Assembly: GCF_035934735.1 (NCBI RefSeq) | Contig: NZ_CP142396.1 | Coordinates: 558,001 to 622,000, forward strand | Reading direction: 5' to 3' | Length of the DNA stretch: 64,000 nucleotides | Origin: Sedimentibacter sp. MB31-C6 | Lineage (GTDB): Bacteria; Bacillota; Clostridia; Tissierellales; Sedimentibacteraceae | Part shown: piece after piece, positions 27,907-38,726 of the stretch | Numbering within the stretch: position 1 is the stretch's first letter | How the letters are laid out: every line of letters begins with the position of its first letter | The notes under the pieces: generated by a model | What the model was told of the DNA's origin: nothing | The model's input: only the letters and a program-made list of their open reading frames with translations | Database searches by the model: none | Translations under genes and position numbers: made by a program

Positions 27907-28662
27907 ATGTATGAAAAAACTAAGTATCTTTTAGCAGGAGACAAAGCACTAGATATTGAGTTTGGAAATAGCATCTCAGAAGAAATTAACAGCAAAATAA
28001 GATCCATGACAGTGGCTATTGAAACTCAAAATGTATTAGGTGTGATAGAGGCAGTACCTACCTATCGTTCCTTAATGATACATTATGATCCTTTAAAAAC
28101 AGACTTTAACAAACTTAAAGATACTTTAAAAACATTAGAAGAAAACTTAGATAACATAGACTTACCTGAACCAGAAGTTATTGAAATACCAACTTTATAC
28201 GGTGGTGACTACGGACCTGACATAGAAAATGTAGCAAAACATAATAATATGTCCGTTGATGAAGTAATAAAAATTCACACTTCAGAAGAGTATTTAATAT
28301 ATATGCTAGGATTTACACCAGGTTTCCCATATTTAGGTGGTATGGATACTAAAATTGCTACACCTAGGCTTCAATCACCAAGAACAAAAATACCTGGTGG
28401 TTCTGTTGGAATTGCAGGTGAACAAACAGGAATTTATCCAATAGATAGTCCGGGTGGATGGCAGTTAATTGGACGTACTCCACTTGATTTATTTGACCCC
28501 AAACGTGAGATTCCCATTTTGCTAAAAGCTGGAAACTATATAGCATTTAAAAGTATAAATGAAACAGAATATATAGAAATTAAAAATGCAATGAATAATG
28601 GAACTTACGAATACAAAAAATATCCTAGAAAGAATTGGGGTGATGATAATGGGACAAATTAA
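27907..28662 (+). CDS. pxpB: 5-oxoprolinase subunit B (KipI family)
   Basis: 251 residues. Family signatures are VPTYRSLMIHYDP, the central LGFTPGFPYLGGMD and PRTKIPGGSVGIAG, and the C-terminal GGWQLIGRTPLDLFDP. It acts with PxpA and PxpC. The 3' end overlaps pxpC by 14 bp. ATG 27907 is preceded by TGGAGGA. Confidence 0.95.
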   Translation: MYEKTKYLLAGDKALDIEFGNSISEEINSKIRSMTVAIETQNVLGVIEAVPTYRSLMIHYDPLKTDFNKLKDTLKTLEENLDNIDLPEPEVIEIPTLYGGDYGPDIENVAKHNNMSVDEVIKIHTSEEYLIYMLGFTPGFPYLGGMDTKIATPRLQSPRTKIPGGSVGIAGEQTGIYPIDSPGGWQLIGRTPLDLFDPKREIPILLKAGNYIAFKSINETEYIEIKNAMNNGTYEYKKYPRKNWGDDNGTN

Positions 28663-29689
28663 AATAATAAATCCTGGATTTTTAACTACAGTACAAGATT
28701 TAGGTAGATATGGCTATCAACAATATGGCGTATCTGTATCAGGTGTTATGGACCAGTTGTCAGCTAAATTGGCCAATATATTAGTAGGAAATAATGAAGG
28801 TGAAGGATTGTTAGAAGTAACAATGATGGGTCCTCAAATTGAATTTAAATCTTCTATTCTAATTGCTATAACTGGAGCTAACATGCAACCTGTGATTAAT
28901 GGAAACACTATAAACATGAATAAGTCTATCATAGTTAATCCTGGTGACAAATTATCATTTAAGGGATTGAAAAACGGATGCAGAAGTTATATTGCATTTG
29001 CCGGAGGAATTGATGTTCCTATAGTTATGGGAAGTAAATCCACTTTCCTTAGGGGGAAGTTAGGTGGATTTGAAGGAAGAGCTTTAAAAGCTGGAGATAC
29101 TTTAAATATAGGCCAACCCTCTACTTCATTATATTTACTTGAAGGAAAAGAAACAAATGAAAATTTTTATGATATGAATAATAAAACAGTTGAATTAAGA
29201 GTTGTTTTAGGTCCTCAAGATGATGCTTTCACTCAAAAGGGATTAGAAACATTTCTTTCTAATGAATATCATGTAACACCAAATTGCGATAGAATGGGAT
29301 ATACTTTAGATGGTGAGAAAATAGAGCATAAAGATAAAGCAGATATAATCTCAGATGGTATATCAATGGGAGCTATACAAGTTCCAAGTAAAGGTAATCC
29401 AATAATTATGATGGCAGACAGACAAACTACTGGTGGTTATACTAAAATTGGAAATGTAATAACCTCAGATTTGTCAAAAGTAGCCCAAGCTAAACCTGGA
29501 GATAAAATTATTTTTAAAAAATCTTCTCTTCAGGAAGCACATGCTTTAATTAAAGAAATAGAAAATAAATTTGAACAAATAAAGTTTGAATTAAGCAAAC
29601 AAGTTAAAATAGAAGTTTTAAGAACAAAAAAATTCAATGTACGAGTTAATGGTAATATATATGATGTGAAAGTAGATGAAATTAAGTAA
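28649..29689 (+). CDS. pxpC: 5-oxoprolinase subunit C (KipA family)
   Basis: 346 residues from the ATG at 28649, which follows GGGGTGAT; a longer reading from 28598 has no ribosome-binding site and lies deep in pxpB. Signatures: INPGFLTTVQDLGRYGYQ, SGVMDQLSAKLANILVGN, YIAFAGGIDVP, and MMADRQTTGGYTKIG. It is the biotin-carboxylase-carrier-like KipA subunit and forms the active 5-oxoprolinase with PxpA and PxpB. Translation is coupled to pxpB by the overlap. Confidence 0.95.
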   Translation: MGQIKIINPGFLTTVQDLGRYGYQQYGVSVSGVMDQLSAKLANILVGNNEGEGLLEVTMMGPQIEFKSSILIAITGANMQPVINGNTINMNKSIIVNPGDKLSFKGLKNGCRSYIAFAGGIDVPIVMGSKSTFLRGKLGGFEGRALKAGDTLNIGQPSTSLYLLEGKETNENFYDMNNKTVELRVVLGPQDDAFTQKGLETFLSNEYHVTPNCDRMGYTLDGEKIEHKDKADIISDGISMGAIQVPSKGNPIIMMADRQTTGGYTKIGNVITSDLSKVAQAKPGDKIIFKKSSLQEAHALIKEIENKFEQIKFELSKQVKIEVLRTKKFNVRVNGNIYDVKVDEIK

Positions 29690-29708
29690 ACTAAATAGGA
29701 GGTAAAAG

Positions 29709-30500
29709 ATGTTAGAATTAGCAAACATGAGTCCAAAAGAAGTGAGAACATTAATTAGAAAAGGTGAATTAGTACAACCTACATCTGGTATGTGCAGAGG
29801 TCATATACAAGCGAATTTAGCTATTGTACCAAAAGATTTGGCTTTTGATTTTCTTTTATTTGCACAAAGAAATCCAAAACCATGCCCCATTCTTGATGTT
29901 ACAGATATAGGTGATCCAGAACCAAAATTAATGGCAAAAGGCGGCGATTTAAGATACGATATTCCAAAGTATCGTATTTATAAAAACGGTGTTTTAACAG
30001 AAGAAGTTGATAATTTAAAAAACTACTGGAGAGACGATTTAGTTGGATTTTTAATAGGTTGCAGTTTTTCCTTTGAATCCGCCATGTTAAATGCATCTAT
30101 TCCTATAAGACATATTGAAGACAATCATAATGTACCTATGTATATTACTAATATAGAGTGTGAACCAGCAGGTAAATTTCATGGAAATATGGTTGTAAGT
30201 ATGAGACCTATACCTTATAAGTTAATAACAAGAGCCGTTCAAGCTACATCAAGATTTCCACAGGTGCATGGTGCCCCTGTTCATATAGGAGACCCAAATT
30301 TTATAGGTATAAAAGATATTAACAAACCAGATTTCGGCGATCCTTCATTAATCAAAGAAGGTGAAGTACCTGTATTTTGGGCTTGTGGTGTTACCCCTCA
30401 ATCTATAGCTATGACTAGTAAACCTGAATTAATGATAACACATTCACCAGGACATATGTTTATATGTGATCCCGTTGATGAAGATTTAGCTGTTCTATAA
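29709..30500 (+). CDS. YcsI/DUF1445 family protein, probable D-glutamate cyclase-type hydro-lyase
   Basis: 263 residues. Signatures: TSGMCRGHIQANLAIVP near the N-terminus, IGCSFSFESAMLNASIP in the middle, and PVFWACGVTPQSIAM near the C-terminus. This family is annotated as putative hydro-lyase; the homologous domain of mammalian DGLUCY converts D-glutamate to 5-oxo-D-proline. Being last in the pxp operon, it would link D-glutamate and 5-oxoproline pools. The start follows TAGGAGG, 19 bp after pxpC. Confidence 0.87.
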   Translation: MLELANMSPKEVRTLIRKGELVQPTSGMCRGHIQANLAIVPKDLAFDFLLFAQRNPKPCPILDVTDIGDPEPKLMAKGGDLRYDIPKYRIYKNGVLTEEVDNLKNYWRDDLVGFLIGCSFSFESAMLNASIPIRHIEDNHNVPMYITNIECEPAGKFHGNMVVSMRPIPYKLITRAVQATSRFPQVHGAPVHIGDPNFIGIKDINKPDFGDPSLIKEGEVPVFWACGVTPQSIAMTSKPELMITHSPGHMFICDPVDEDLAVL

Positions 30501-30632
30501 CGTAGGGTACGCATTTTATGCGTACCGCGGCACCATCATGTGACCATTTGGTGGACACGACATTATATACGTACCATGTAGGGGACGCATTTTATGCGTC
30601 CCGTGGTATGCATGCAATGCCATACCCTACAA
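30501..30632. repeat. two copies of the dispersed palindromic element
   Basis: Copy one, 30501-30530: GTAGGG, TACGCAT-TTT-ATGCGTA, CCGCGG (a truncated single hairpin). Copy two, 30577-30632: GTAGGGGACGCAT-TTT-ATGCGTCCC, GTGG, then a TATGCAT/ATGC(C)ATA hairpin and CCCTACAA. They fill the gap between convergent genes, starting directly after the previous stop codon. Confidence 0.85.
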
Positions 30633-30653
30633 CCATACAACAAAATCGTAAAA

Positions 30654-31955
30654 TTAATTATAACTAACTTTACTCTTTCCTTTTCCTCTTAACAATATTT
30701 TTTCTTGAATATGCTGAACCTTCTCTATTATATTAGGAACATCTGCCTTTAATTTTCCATCATATTTTAAAAATTCACCCTGTACCATCGTGTATTTAAT
30801 ATTATTAGAATCAGAACTATAAATTATTGATGTAAGCGGATTGTAAATAGGAGAGGTGTTAACACTGTTTAAATCCCAAATGAGCAAATCAGCATCATAA
30901 CCTTCCTTAATCTTTCCAGTATTAAATTTAAAAGCATTATGACCATTCATAAGACTCTTCCAAATTTCTAATATATCAAAATCAGAAGCATTACACTTTA
31001 AAAGTTTACCATTTAAAGCAAAATATCTAGCTTGTTCTAAAGGATTCAATGTATTAGAACTAGCTGCACCATCAGTACCAAAGGAATAATTCAATTTATT
31101 TTTAAGGTCATATATATTTCCTTCTCCCATACTCAACTTCATATAAGTTTTTGGACTAAAAGCAAATGTTGCATTATTATTAATATACTTTAAATCCTCT
31201 TTTGTTGTCCAAAGCCCATGTGCTATTATAACATCAACCTCGAATCCTCCACTTTCATAAAGAATTTCTATTGGAGTTTTTCCAGTAAGTCTTATACTTT
31301 CTTCTACCTGATTTTTAGTTTCTGATACATGTAAATGTATACCAACATCAAGCTTTTTTGCTGAATCAATAATTTCTTTTAGTATATCTCCTGGACACGT
31401 ATATGGTGCATGAGGTCCAAGTCTAACACTAATTTTTGAATTCTTTCCATTATATTTTTCTACAAATTTAACAGATTCTTTTAATTGTTTTTTATAATCA
31501 TCCGCCAAACCAAATATTGTTGGTGCTATATCTCCTCTTATACCTGTATCCTCTATTGCCTTGTATACTGATTCTTGATAAAAATAATGATCAGCAAAAG
31601 CAGTAACTCCATTGTTAATCATTTCAACAGCTGCAATAACTCCTCCCCAATATACATCCTCTGCTTCTAGTTTACTTTCATAGGGGAAAACTTTTTCATT
31701 GAACCAATTATCTATAGATATATCTTCAGCAATACCTTTCATAATATTCATAGGTGAATGTGTGTGAAGATTTACAAAACTAGGTGTAATATAGAAACCT
31801 GTACAATCAATTTCTTCATATTCTTTTATACATTCTTTATTTTCATAGTTCACTAACTTTTGGATTTTCCCATTAGTTATATATAAATTAATATTTTCTT
31901 TTAATTCTCCATTTTCATCAATTATTTTTGCATTTTTTAATAAATATTTATTCAT
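30654..31955 (-). CDS. amidohydrolase, MTA/SAH deaminase-like (ATZ/TRZ family)
   Basis: 433 residues from the ATG at 31955, preceded by AGGAGG. Metal ligands are visible: HTHSP near residue 68, HLHVSE, IAHGLW and the Asp in FGTDGAASS. The sequence [18 protein letters not shown] is close to the MtaD type, which deaminates S-adenosylhomocysteine or methylthioadenosine. Guanine deaminase and other purine-type substrates are alternatives. Its start overlaps the stop of the helicase gene by 8 bp, so the two are coupled. Confidence 0.87.
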   Translation of the reverse strand: MNKYLLKNAKIIDENGELKENINLYITNGKIQKLVNYENKECIKEYEEIDCTGFYITPSFVNLHTHSPMNIMKGIAEDISIDNWFNEKVFPYESKLEAEDVYWGGVIAAVEMINNGVTAFADHYFYQESVYKAIEDTGIRGDIAPTIFGLADDYKKQLKESVKFVEKYNGKNSKISVRLGPHAPYTCPGDILKEIIDSAKKLDVGIHLHVSETKNQVEESIRLTGKTPIEILYESGGFEVDVIIAHGLWTTKEDLKYINNNATFAFSPKTYMKLSMGEGNIYDLKNKLNYSFGTDGAASSNTLNPLEQARYFALNGKLLKCNASDFDILEIWKSLMNGHNAFKFNTGKIKEGYDADLLIWDLNSVNTSPIYNPLTSIIYSSDSNNIKYTMVQGEFLKYDGKLKADVPNIIEKVQHIQEKILLRGKGKSKVSYN

Positions 31956-33057
31956 GAATAATCCTCCTGTCAATTTTAAGGCCTATCTTTTTCTCTATAT
32001 CTAATAGAATATTCATATCTTTCTGTGCTACAAACAAACATGTATATCCTTCTTCTCCTGCCCTTCCAGTCCTTCCAATTCTATGTATATATGATTCAGC
32101 ATTTTCAGGTATGTCATAGTTGTATATGTGACTTACACCTCCAATATCAAGACCTCTAGCCGCTACATCAGTAGCTATTAAATACTGAATATCCCCTTTT
32201 CTAAAAGACTTCATTATTTTCTCTCGTTTAGATTGAGGTATATCACTATGTAATTTTTTACAATTATAACCTTTCATATATAAATCTTCATCTAATTTGT
32301 CTACTCTCACCTTTGTTCTGCAAAATATTATTCCCATAAAAGGTCTATCTTCATCTAAAACTTTACACAAAGCATCTTGTTTTTTTCTATCTGTTGTCTC
32401 AACAACTTGCTGTTTTATGTTATTTAATGTCATACCTTCTTTAGGTACAGTAACTATAACAGGGTTATTCATATATTTATATGCCAATTTTTTAACATCT
32501 GAATCTAATGTAGCAGAAAAACATAAAGTTTGTCGTCCCTTATTTGTTTCCTTTATTATGGCTTCCACTTCTTTTTTAAACCCCATTAAAAGCATTTGAT
32601 CCGCCTCGTCTATAACAATTGTTTTCAAGTTACTTAAATCGACAGTTTTTCTTTCAATATGATCTAAAAGCCTTCCAGGTGTTGCTATAACCATATGTAT
32701 ATTTTTCTTTAATTTTCTCACCTGACCTGCAATGTCCTTCCCACCATAAGCAGCCAGAATATTTATATCTTTAGCCTTTTTTAATTTCAGGGCTTCATTT
32801 GTTATCTGTATAGCTAATTCACGCGTTGGTGTTATTATCAAAGTTTGAATCGTGTCAGTTTTTAAAGAAATTTTCTCGAAAATTGGTATAAGAAAAGCAA
32901 GTGTTTTTCCTGTACCTGTTTGTGCTTCCCCTATAACATCTTTACCTTCTTTAATAACACTTATGCTATTTTGTTGTATTGGTGTTGGATCAGTAATTCC
33001 AGAATATTTTAATACATTTATAATACTTTCGCTAATTCCGAGTTCTATGAAATTCAT
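31948..33057 (-). CDS. DEAD-box RNA helicase
   Basis: 369 residues from the ATG at 33057, with AAAGG upstream; earlier in-frame ATGs lack a site. All core motifs are present: the Q-motif [48 protein letters not shown] and [10 protein letters not shown]. There is almost no C-terminal extension, unlike CshA or DbpA, so it is a minimal core helicase. It unwinds RNA during decay, ribosome assembly or cold adaptation. The gene overlaps the downstream amidohydrolase. Confidence 0.93.
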   Translation of the reverse strand: MNFIELGISESIINVLKYSGITDPTPIQQNSISVIKEGKDVIGEAQTGTGKTLAFLIPIFEKISLKTDTIQTLIITPTRELAIQITNEALKLKKAKDINILAAYGGKDIAGQVRKLKKNIHMVIATPGRLLDHIERKTVDLSNLKTIVIDEADQMLLMGFKKEVEAIIKETNKGRQTLCFSATLDSDVKKLAYKYMNNPVIVTVPKEGMTLNNIKQQVVETTDRKKQDALCKVLDEDRPFMGIIFCRTKVRVDKLDEDLYMKGYNCKKLHSDIPQSKREKIMKSFRKGDIQYLIATDVAARGLDIGGVSHIYNYDIPENAESYIHRIGRTGRAGEEGYTCLFVAQKDMNILLDIEKKIGLKIDRRIIHE

Positions 33058-33131
33058 ATAGTTAATACCTTTCATTGTTATAAAATTTTTATTATTATAA
33101 CACAATATGTTAGATTTTACTAATATTCATT

Positions 33132-33178
33132 ATTCAAACTGTAGGGGCGCATTGCAATGCGCCCCCTACAGTTTGAAT
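33132..33178. repeat. perfect palindromic copy of the dispersed element
   Basis: A near-perfect inverted repeat of 47 bp: ATTCAAACTGTAGGGG, CGCATTG/CAATGCG, then CCCCTACAGTTTGAAT. The stem extends beyond the usual GTAGGG/CCCTAC ends into flanking ATTCAAACT. It lies between two minus-strand genes and can form a terminator-like hairpin. Confidence 0.85.
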
Positions 33179-33197
33179 CAAATACTATTAATTTTAA

Positions 33198-35381
33198 CTA
33201 TTTTTGTAAAACCTTATTTATAAATACATTAGTTATATTAGAATCAAATTGAGTCCCTGAGCATCTATATAATTCTGCAATTGCTTCTTTTAAACTCATT
33301 CCTTTTCTATAAGGTCTATCACTTGTCATTGCGTCAAATGCATCTGCAATTGCTATGATTCTTGATTGTAATGATATTTCTTCACCCTTAAAACCACCTG
33401 GATATCCCTTTCCATCCCACCGCTCATGATGTTTAAGAACATATTCTGCAATTTCTGAAAAATCATTTGATGAACTAAGTATTCTATATCCTATTTCAGT
33501 ATGTCGTCTCATTTCTTTCCATTCATCACTATTTAACATTTGAGACTTATTAAGTATTTTCTCATCAACTCCAATTTTTCCTATATCATGCATGAGTCCA
33601 GCTATTCTAATTTGGTTTGATTTATCTCTATCTAAACCCATACTAATTGCAATTGCCTCACTAAGTTTACTTACTCGCTTTGAATGCAACATCTCTCTAT
33701 TACTTTTTTCATATAAAGTATTCATTATTAAATCTATTGTTTTATTCCTAATACTAGCACTTTCATAAAGCTTGTTTCTATACATATTATCTTCAGCATT
33801 TTTGAATATTTCAAGCATATTATCATTTTCATTATATTTGGTTTCATATCCTAAGGATATGGAAATGTCGACAGCTCCTATTTTTTCTTCAAAAGCAAGG
33901 GCATTAATACGTTTAATAATTTGTTCTGCTTGATAAGAGTCGGTATTAGTTAATATGACTACAAACTCGTCACCGCCAAGCCTAGCAATAATATCAGAGT
34001 TTCGACATCCTTGTTTTAAAATATCTGCTACCCTTTTAAGCAACTCATCACCAAGTGTATGTCCAAATGAATCATTAATAAGTTTTAAACCATTTACATC
34101 AGCCATAATAAGAGTAATTGGCAAATTTTCCTTAATATTAAGTCTATTAACTTCTTCTTCAAAAAATCTACGATTATAAAGTCCTGTTAGTTGGTCACAG
34201 TAACTTAAGTAAAGTATTTCCTCTTGTTTTTTCTTTTTATCTGAACAATCTCTAAATACTAATACTACTCCAACAATGTCTCCATTCTCTTGAACAATAG
34301 GAGCAGCTCTATCTTCAATAGATATTTCCATACCTTTTTTTGAAATAAGAATAGTATGATTTGCAATTTCAAGTATCTTTTTTCTTTTCAATACTTTTTT
34401 TACTATATTCTCACATTTTTCTCTAGTTAATTCATTTACAGTATTAAATACTTCCTTAAAAGGTTTATTTTTTGCTTCCTCTTGTGTCCAACCTGTTAAT
34501 AGTTCTGCAACTTTGTTAATAAAAACAATTTTACCTTTATTATCAGTTGAAATAACACCATCACCTACAGATATTAATGTTGTTTTTAAAAGGTTTTTCT
34601 CATTTGCCAATTCAATTTCCAATTTTTTTCTTTCTGTTATATCAGTATGTGTTCCACTTATTATAAGAGGTTTACCATCATCTGACCAAGAAATAACCTT
34701 GCCTCTATCCTGAATCCAAACCCAACTACCATCTTTGTGTCTCATGCGATATTCATCATCATAATACTCTATTTCTCTGTTATAAAGTTTATTATCTCTA
34801 TCAAGTTCTACAACTAAATCATCTGGATGTACCATGTTTTTCCATGTATCTCTAGTTATCGGATACAATTCTTCAAGTGTATAACCTAAAATATCAGCCC
34901 AACGTTCATTACGATTAACTTCTCCTGTATCCATGTTTAGTTCCCATGTGCCTACATTTGTACCTTCTAAAATGTTTTCCATTCTCCTGCGACTGTTTTC
35001 CAACTCAATAAGCTGGTCTTTTTCCATGGTTATATCTATTAGATGAATTATCAAAAAATCCTTTTTAGGAGAATATACAATTATTTTATACCACTTCTTT
35101 AATTCCTTTAAAAATTGCTCAAATTGTTTTTTTTCAATATTTTCATTTTTTAAATCATTGCAAATCTGATTGAACACACTAATTTCTAAGTTTGGAAATA
35201 ATTTAGAAATTCTTTTGCCAACAATCCTTGAACTTTCCATTCTTGCAATTTCCTCAAAAATTTCATTGACTTCTATAAATTCGTAATCGTATGGACAACC
35301 ACTATCATTATTAATAACTTTAATAAATGCATATCCTATAGGCAATTTATCAATTAAATGTTTGTAAAAATTATCATTCAT
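33198..35381 (-). CDS. PAS-GGDEF-HD-GYP cyclic-di-GMP protein
   Basis: 727 residues. There are three PAS-type regions (about 1-120, 125-255, 260-385). The GGDEF domain (about 390-550) has the intact active site RLGGDEFVVIL and an RxxD inhibitory site (RNSD) five residues before it. The C-terminal HD-GYP domain (about 555-727) has HDIGKIG, HHERWDGKGYPGG and the rest of the metal site. It could both make and break cyclic-di-GMP, in response to the PAS signals. No membrane segments, so it is cytoplasmic. Confidence 0.92.
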   Translation of the reverse strand: MNDNFYKHLIDKLPIGYAFIKVINNDSGCPYDYEFIEVNEIFEEIARMESSRIVGKRISKLFPNLEISVFNQICNDLKNENIEKKQFEQFLKELKKWYKIIVYSPKKDFLIIHLIDITMEKDQLIELENSRRRMENILEGTNVGTWELNMDTGEVNRNERWADILGYTLEELYPITRDTWKNMVHPDDLVVELDRDNKLYNREIEYYDDEYRMRHKDGSWVWIQDRGKVISWSDDGKPLIISGTHTDITERKKLEIELANEKNLLKTTLISVGDGVISTDNKGKIVFINKVAELLTGWTQEEAKNKPFKEVFNTVNELTREKCENIVKKVLKRKKILEIANHTILISKKGMEISIEDRAAPIVQENGDIVGVVLVFRDCSDKKKKQEEILYLSYCDQLTGLYNRRFFEEEVNRLNIKENLPITLIMADVNGLKLINDSFGHTLGDELLKRVADILKQGCRNSDIIARLGGDEFVVILTNTDSYQAEQIIKRINALAFEEKIGAVDISISLGYETKYNENDNMLEIFKNAEDNMYRNKLYESASIRNKTIDLIMNTLYEKSNREMLHSKRVSKLSEAIAISMGLDRDKSNQIRIAGLMHDIGKIGVDEKILNKSQMLNSDEWKEMRRHTEIGYRILSSSNDFSEIAEYVLKHHERWDGKGYPGGFKGEEISLQSRIIAIADAFDAMTSDRPYRKGMSLKEAIAELYRCSGTQFDSNITNVFINKVLQK

Positions 35382-35534
35382 ATTATAGCCTTCCCACTTA
35401 CAAGTATACGTTTGCCTGAATAGTAGTACCTCAATACTTAAACTATTAATTCGATTCTCTCTATAATATTATATTGTAATTTGACAAAAATTTCAATAAT
35501 TAAGTTATATTTTTACATTAATTGTATATTTATA

Positions 35535-35592
35535 ATTGTAGGGTATGCATTTTATGCATACCGCGGGACGCATGCAATGCGTCCCCTACACG
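35535..35592. repeat. two-hairpin copy of the dispersed palindromic element
   Basis: ATTGTAGGG, TATGCAT-TTT-ATGCATA, CCGCGG, GACGCAT-GCA-ATGCGTC and CCCTACA. Compared with 10444-10500, the order of the two hairpins is reversed, so this copy is in the opposite orientation. Confidence 0.85.
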
Positions 35593-35611
35593 TTATCCCA
35601 TCCATATAGAA

Positions 35612-37606
35612 CTATTGTTCTTTTATAAAACCAGATCTATATGCATCCAAAAGCATTTCTAAATCTTTGATTTGATGTATTAATTTTTCTCCATCATCTG
35701 TATCACGAACTCTTTTTCTTTCTACTTCTTTTTCTAACACCATTGTAGTGGAATGAATATCCTTTTCTTCTTCAATAGCAACTTGAGTAGATTCAAATGG
35801 GTCATGAGATACTAACAAAAGTCCATAGGAATTATATATAAGTGTGTATCCAGCTATTCCTGTAGTACTTTGATATGCCCTAGAAAATCCTCCATCAATA
35901 ACTATCAGTTTGCCATTTGCTCTTATAGGACTTTCTCCTTTTTTACTTTTTACAGGAACATGACCATTTATTATATGAGATGTATCAGGATTTAACCCAA
36001 ATTCCTCAAAAATTATTTTACACATTTTTTCACTGTCTTCTAACTTAAAATAAGGATTTTTCTTTTCAACATGAGTTTCTTTATCATCAATAAAATATCT
36101 TTCAAATGTTGTCATTTTATCTTTTCCAAAAAGAGGCGAATCTGGTCCAGTCCATAAATACCATGTTAAATCCATACCATACAATTTTGCTTCTAGATTA
36201 CTTTTATGGAAATACCCTTCCCTTACTAAGATTTCAAGTCTGTCAAAATATGATTTACCACTATACGATTTCCCTGATGATCCTATCTTAACCTTTTTAA
36301 AGCTACCATCTTCATTTACAGGAATACATCCATGATACAATAAATTGGAATTAAATTTTAAATACATACTACCATTTGAAAATAGAAATCTAACATGTTT
36401 TTGAAGTTTTTCACTATTTAAAAATGAAGACTTTAATTTATCTATTAATTCCTTTTCTTCGTTATTTAATTCATAAGGATTTTGAGGATTTATAGTTGGA
36501 AAATTTTTATCAATCAATTCATAAGTCTTACCATCAAGGTTTATTGTACCATCCTCATAATTAATTTTATTCAATAAAAGTCTGTCATCCATACAAAAAT
36601 GAGGACGTCTTTTAATTATTTTTCCTTCTAATTTAAATTGTATTATAGAGATAGCTTTGTGCATTTTTGATATCAGTTTAATATCATTTTCACTACAAAT
36701 TATATCATTTTCCATTTTAGGTTTAAATGCAACGCAATCATCATTACTATAAGTTTCTAAGGCAAAGGTTGCTAAAGGAAGTATATTTATTCCATAACCA
36801 TCTTCAATTGTATCTAAATTTGCATATCTAGCGCATATTCTAATAACTGTTGCGATACATGCTTCACTGCCTGCAGCAGCACCCATCCATAAAATATCAT
36901 GATTTCCCCATTGTATATCAACAGAATGATAATTTGTAATTGTTTCCATTACAATATCTGCACCAGGTCCTCTATCAAATATATCGCCTACAATATGAAG
37001 CCTATCTATTACTAATCTTTGAATAAGTTTTGACATTGCTATTATAAATTCATCAGCTCTTTCAATTTTAATAATAGTTTTTATTATCTCACTATAATAC
37101 TCTTCTTTGTCAATTTCTTCAGGACCTCTATGCATTAGTTCTTCAATGATATATGCAAATTCCTTCGGCAAAGCCTTTCGAACCTTCATACGAGTATATT
37201 TAAACGCTGCCTTTCTACTAACTTCTATAAGTCGATATATTGTTATTCTAAACCATTCTTCAATATTTTCTTCTTGTTTATGTATAATTTCCAACTTTTG
37301 TTCTGGATAATAAATTAGTGTTGCAAGACTTTTAATTTCATTTTCACTTAATGTGTCTCCATATACTTCCTTAATCTTTCGTTTTATGTTACCGGAGCCG
37401 TTTTTTAGTACATGTTTAAAAGACTCGCACTCTCCGTGAATATCTGACAAAAAATGTTCAGTTCCTTTAGGAAGATTTAATATTGCCTGTAAATTTATTA
37501 TTTCTGTAGATGCTGAAGCTATAGTAGGAAATTGCTTAGATAATAGTTTTAAATACCTTAGTTCATCTTCAAATTCTTTAGTTGAATCATCAATAGAATA
37601 ATTCAT
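35612..37606 (-). CDS. fbp: fructose-1,6-bisphosphatase class III
   Basis: 664 residues, full length for the Firmicute-type enzyme. Metallophosphatase motifs: [38 protein letters not shown] and [15 protein letters not shown]. It dephosphorylates fructose-1,6-bisphosphate in gluconeogenesis. AAGGAGC precedes the ATG. Promoter at 37713-37741. Confidence 0.97.
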   Translation of the reverse strand: MNYSIDDSTKEFEDELRYLKLLSKQFPTIASASTEIINLQAILNLPKGTEHFLSDIHGECESFKHVLKNGSGNIKRKIKEVYGDTLSENEIKSLATLIYYPEQKLEIIHKQEENIEEWFRITIYRLIEVSRKAAFKYTRMKVRKALPKEFAYIIEELMHRGPEEIDKEEYYSEIIKTIIKIERADEFIIAMSKLIQRLVIDRLHIVGDIFDRGPGADIVMETITNYHSVDIQWGNHDILWMGAAAGSEACIATVIRICARYANLDTIEDGYGINILPLATFALETYSNDDCVAFKPKMENDIICSENDIKLISKMHKAISIIQFKLEGKIIKRRPHFCMDDRLLLNKINYEDGTINLDGKTYELIDKNFPTINPQNPYELNNEEKELIDKLKSSFLNSEKLQKHVRFLFSNGSMYLKFNSNLLYHGCIPVNEDGSFKKVKIGSSGKSYSGKSYFDRLEILVREGYFHKSNLEAKLYGMDLTWYLWTGPDSPLFGKDKMTTFERYFIDDKETHVEKKNPYFKLEDSEKMCKIIFEEFGLNPDTSHIINGHVPVKSKKGESPIRANGKLIVIDGGFSRAYQSTTGIAGYTLIYNSYGLLLVSHDPFESTQVAIEEEKDIHSTTMVLEKEVERKRVRDTDDGEKLIHQIKDLEMLLDAYRSGFIKEQ

Positions 37607-37712
37607 TATTACAGCTCCTTATTAATAAATTTATTAATGTAAAATTGAAAGTAATTCGTAAACACATCACACCGTTTCAACTAGACGTATAATATACGCC
37701 ACTTATGAATTT

Positions 37713-37741
37713 ATTATACTACGACAAATCATAATTTTCAA
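37713..37741 (-). promoter_or_regulatory. sigma-A-type promoter of fbp
   Basis: On the minus strand TTGAAA (37736-37741), 17 nt, TATAAT (37713-37718). A small palindrome, GACGTATA/TATACGCC at about 37684-37700, lies at the start of the transcript and could be an operator. The rest of the spacer 37607-37931 holds this promoter and the divergent one at 37830. Confidence 0.7.
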
Positions 37742-37829
37742 TAAATTATAAAAACACTCCATGTAATTATATAAATATTTAAGAATAAATAAATCGAAAT
37801 AAATACTTTAAATTAATTTCAAATATTCT

Positions 37830-37858
37830 TGAAATTTCAGTCAAATTAAGGTAAAATT
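37830..37858 (+). promoter_or_regulatory. sigma-A-type promoter of the molybdenum hydroxylase operon
   Basis: TTGAAA (37830-37835), 17 nt, TAAAAT (37853-37858), about 74 bp before the first gene. No recognisable riboswitch lies in the leader. Confidence 0.6.
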
Positions 37859-37931
37859 ATTAGTGGATATAATTGATATATAATAATTATTATTATTACA
37901 TATATAAAAGCTATTCGAAAGGGGTTCACTC

Positions 37932-38726
37932 ATGTTTACAATAGATAAATATATCGTGGTTGATAGTTTAAAACAAGCTTATGAGTTAAACCAAAGCAAG
38001 AGAAATACAATAATTGGTGGTATGCTTTGGCTTAAAATGGGAAGAAAAAATATTGGAACAGCAATTGATCTTACTTCCTTAAATTTAAATAAAATTGAAG
38101 AAAGTGAAGAAAGTTTTAAAATTGGATGTATGTCAACATTGAGAGATATTGAAGTCCACAATGGATTAAATAGTTATTTCAATGGTTTGTTTTCAAAGTC
38201 TGTTGAACATATAGTTGGTGTTCAAATGCGAAATATGGCAACAGTAGGTGGAAGTGTTTATTCTAAATTTGGATTCTCTGATATTTTAACATCTCTTTTG
38301 TCATTAAATTGCTATGTAGAATTATATAAAGGCGGTACAATTACCTTAAAAGAATATGTTGAAATGCCTCTAAATAATGATATCTTAGTTAGTATAATAA
38401 TTATGAAAGATAAAAGAAACGCTAGTTACTCTAGTCATAGAATAAGTTCAACTGATTTGCCAGTTCTTACATGTGCAGTTTCAAATATAGAAAAACAATG
38501 GAACATTGTATTAGGTGCTAGACCAATGAAAGCAAAACTTACTCAGTTTACTTTAAATGAAAAACCAAATGAAGAAAATATCAAATCAATGATATCTAAT
38601 ATAATAGACTCTACTTCTTTTGGGACAAACTATCGTGGAAGCGAAAAATACCGTCAAATTTTAGCGGATGTTCTTATTCGAAGAAACATCGAAGAAATAT
38701 TACATGGAGGAAAATATGCAAGTTAA
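37932..38726 (+). CDS. xanthine dehydrogenase-type FAD-binding subunit
   Basis: 264 residues, the usual size of the FAD subunit (CO dehydrogenase/xanthine dehydrogenase medium chain). FAD-contact signatures: TIIGGMLWLKMGRKN at the N-terminus and RNMATVGGSVYSKFGFSDI in the middle. It passes electrons from the 2Fe-2S subunit to its acceptor. GAAAGGGG precedes the ATG. The 3' end overlaps the next gene by 11 bp. Confidence 0.9.
   Translation: MFTIDKYIVVDSLKQAYELNQSKRNTIIGGMLWLKMGRKNIGTAIDLTSLNLNKIEESEESFKIGCMSTLRDIEVHNGLNSYFNGLFSKSVEHIVGVQMRNMATVGGSVYSKFGFSDILTSLLSLNCYVELYKGGTITLKEYVEMPLNNDILVSIIIMKDKRNASYSSHRISSTDLPVLTCAVSNIEKQWNIVLGARPMKAKLTQFTLNEKPNEENIKSMISNIIDSTSFGTNYRGSEKYRQILADVLIRRNIEEILHGGKYAS

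Noticed and set aside
28598-28648. Longer N-terminus of pxpC
   Set aside because: It lies inside pxpB without a ribosome-binding site; the ATG at 28649 follows GGGGTGAT and gives the family's usual start.
33132-33178. Ordinary intrinsic terminator only
   Set aside because: It can act as one, but its GTAGGGG/CCCCTAC core and CGCAT stem identify it as a copy of the dispersed element, and no U-run follows.
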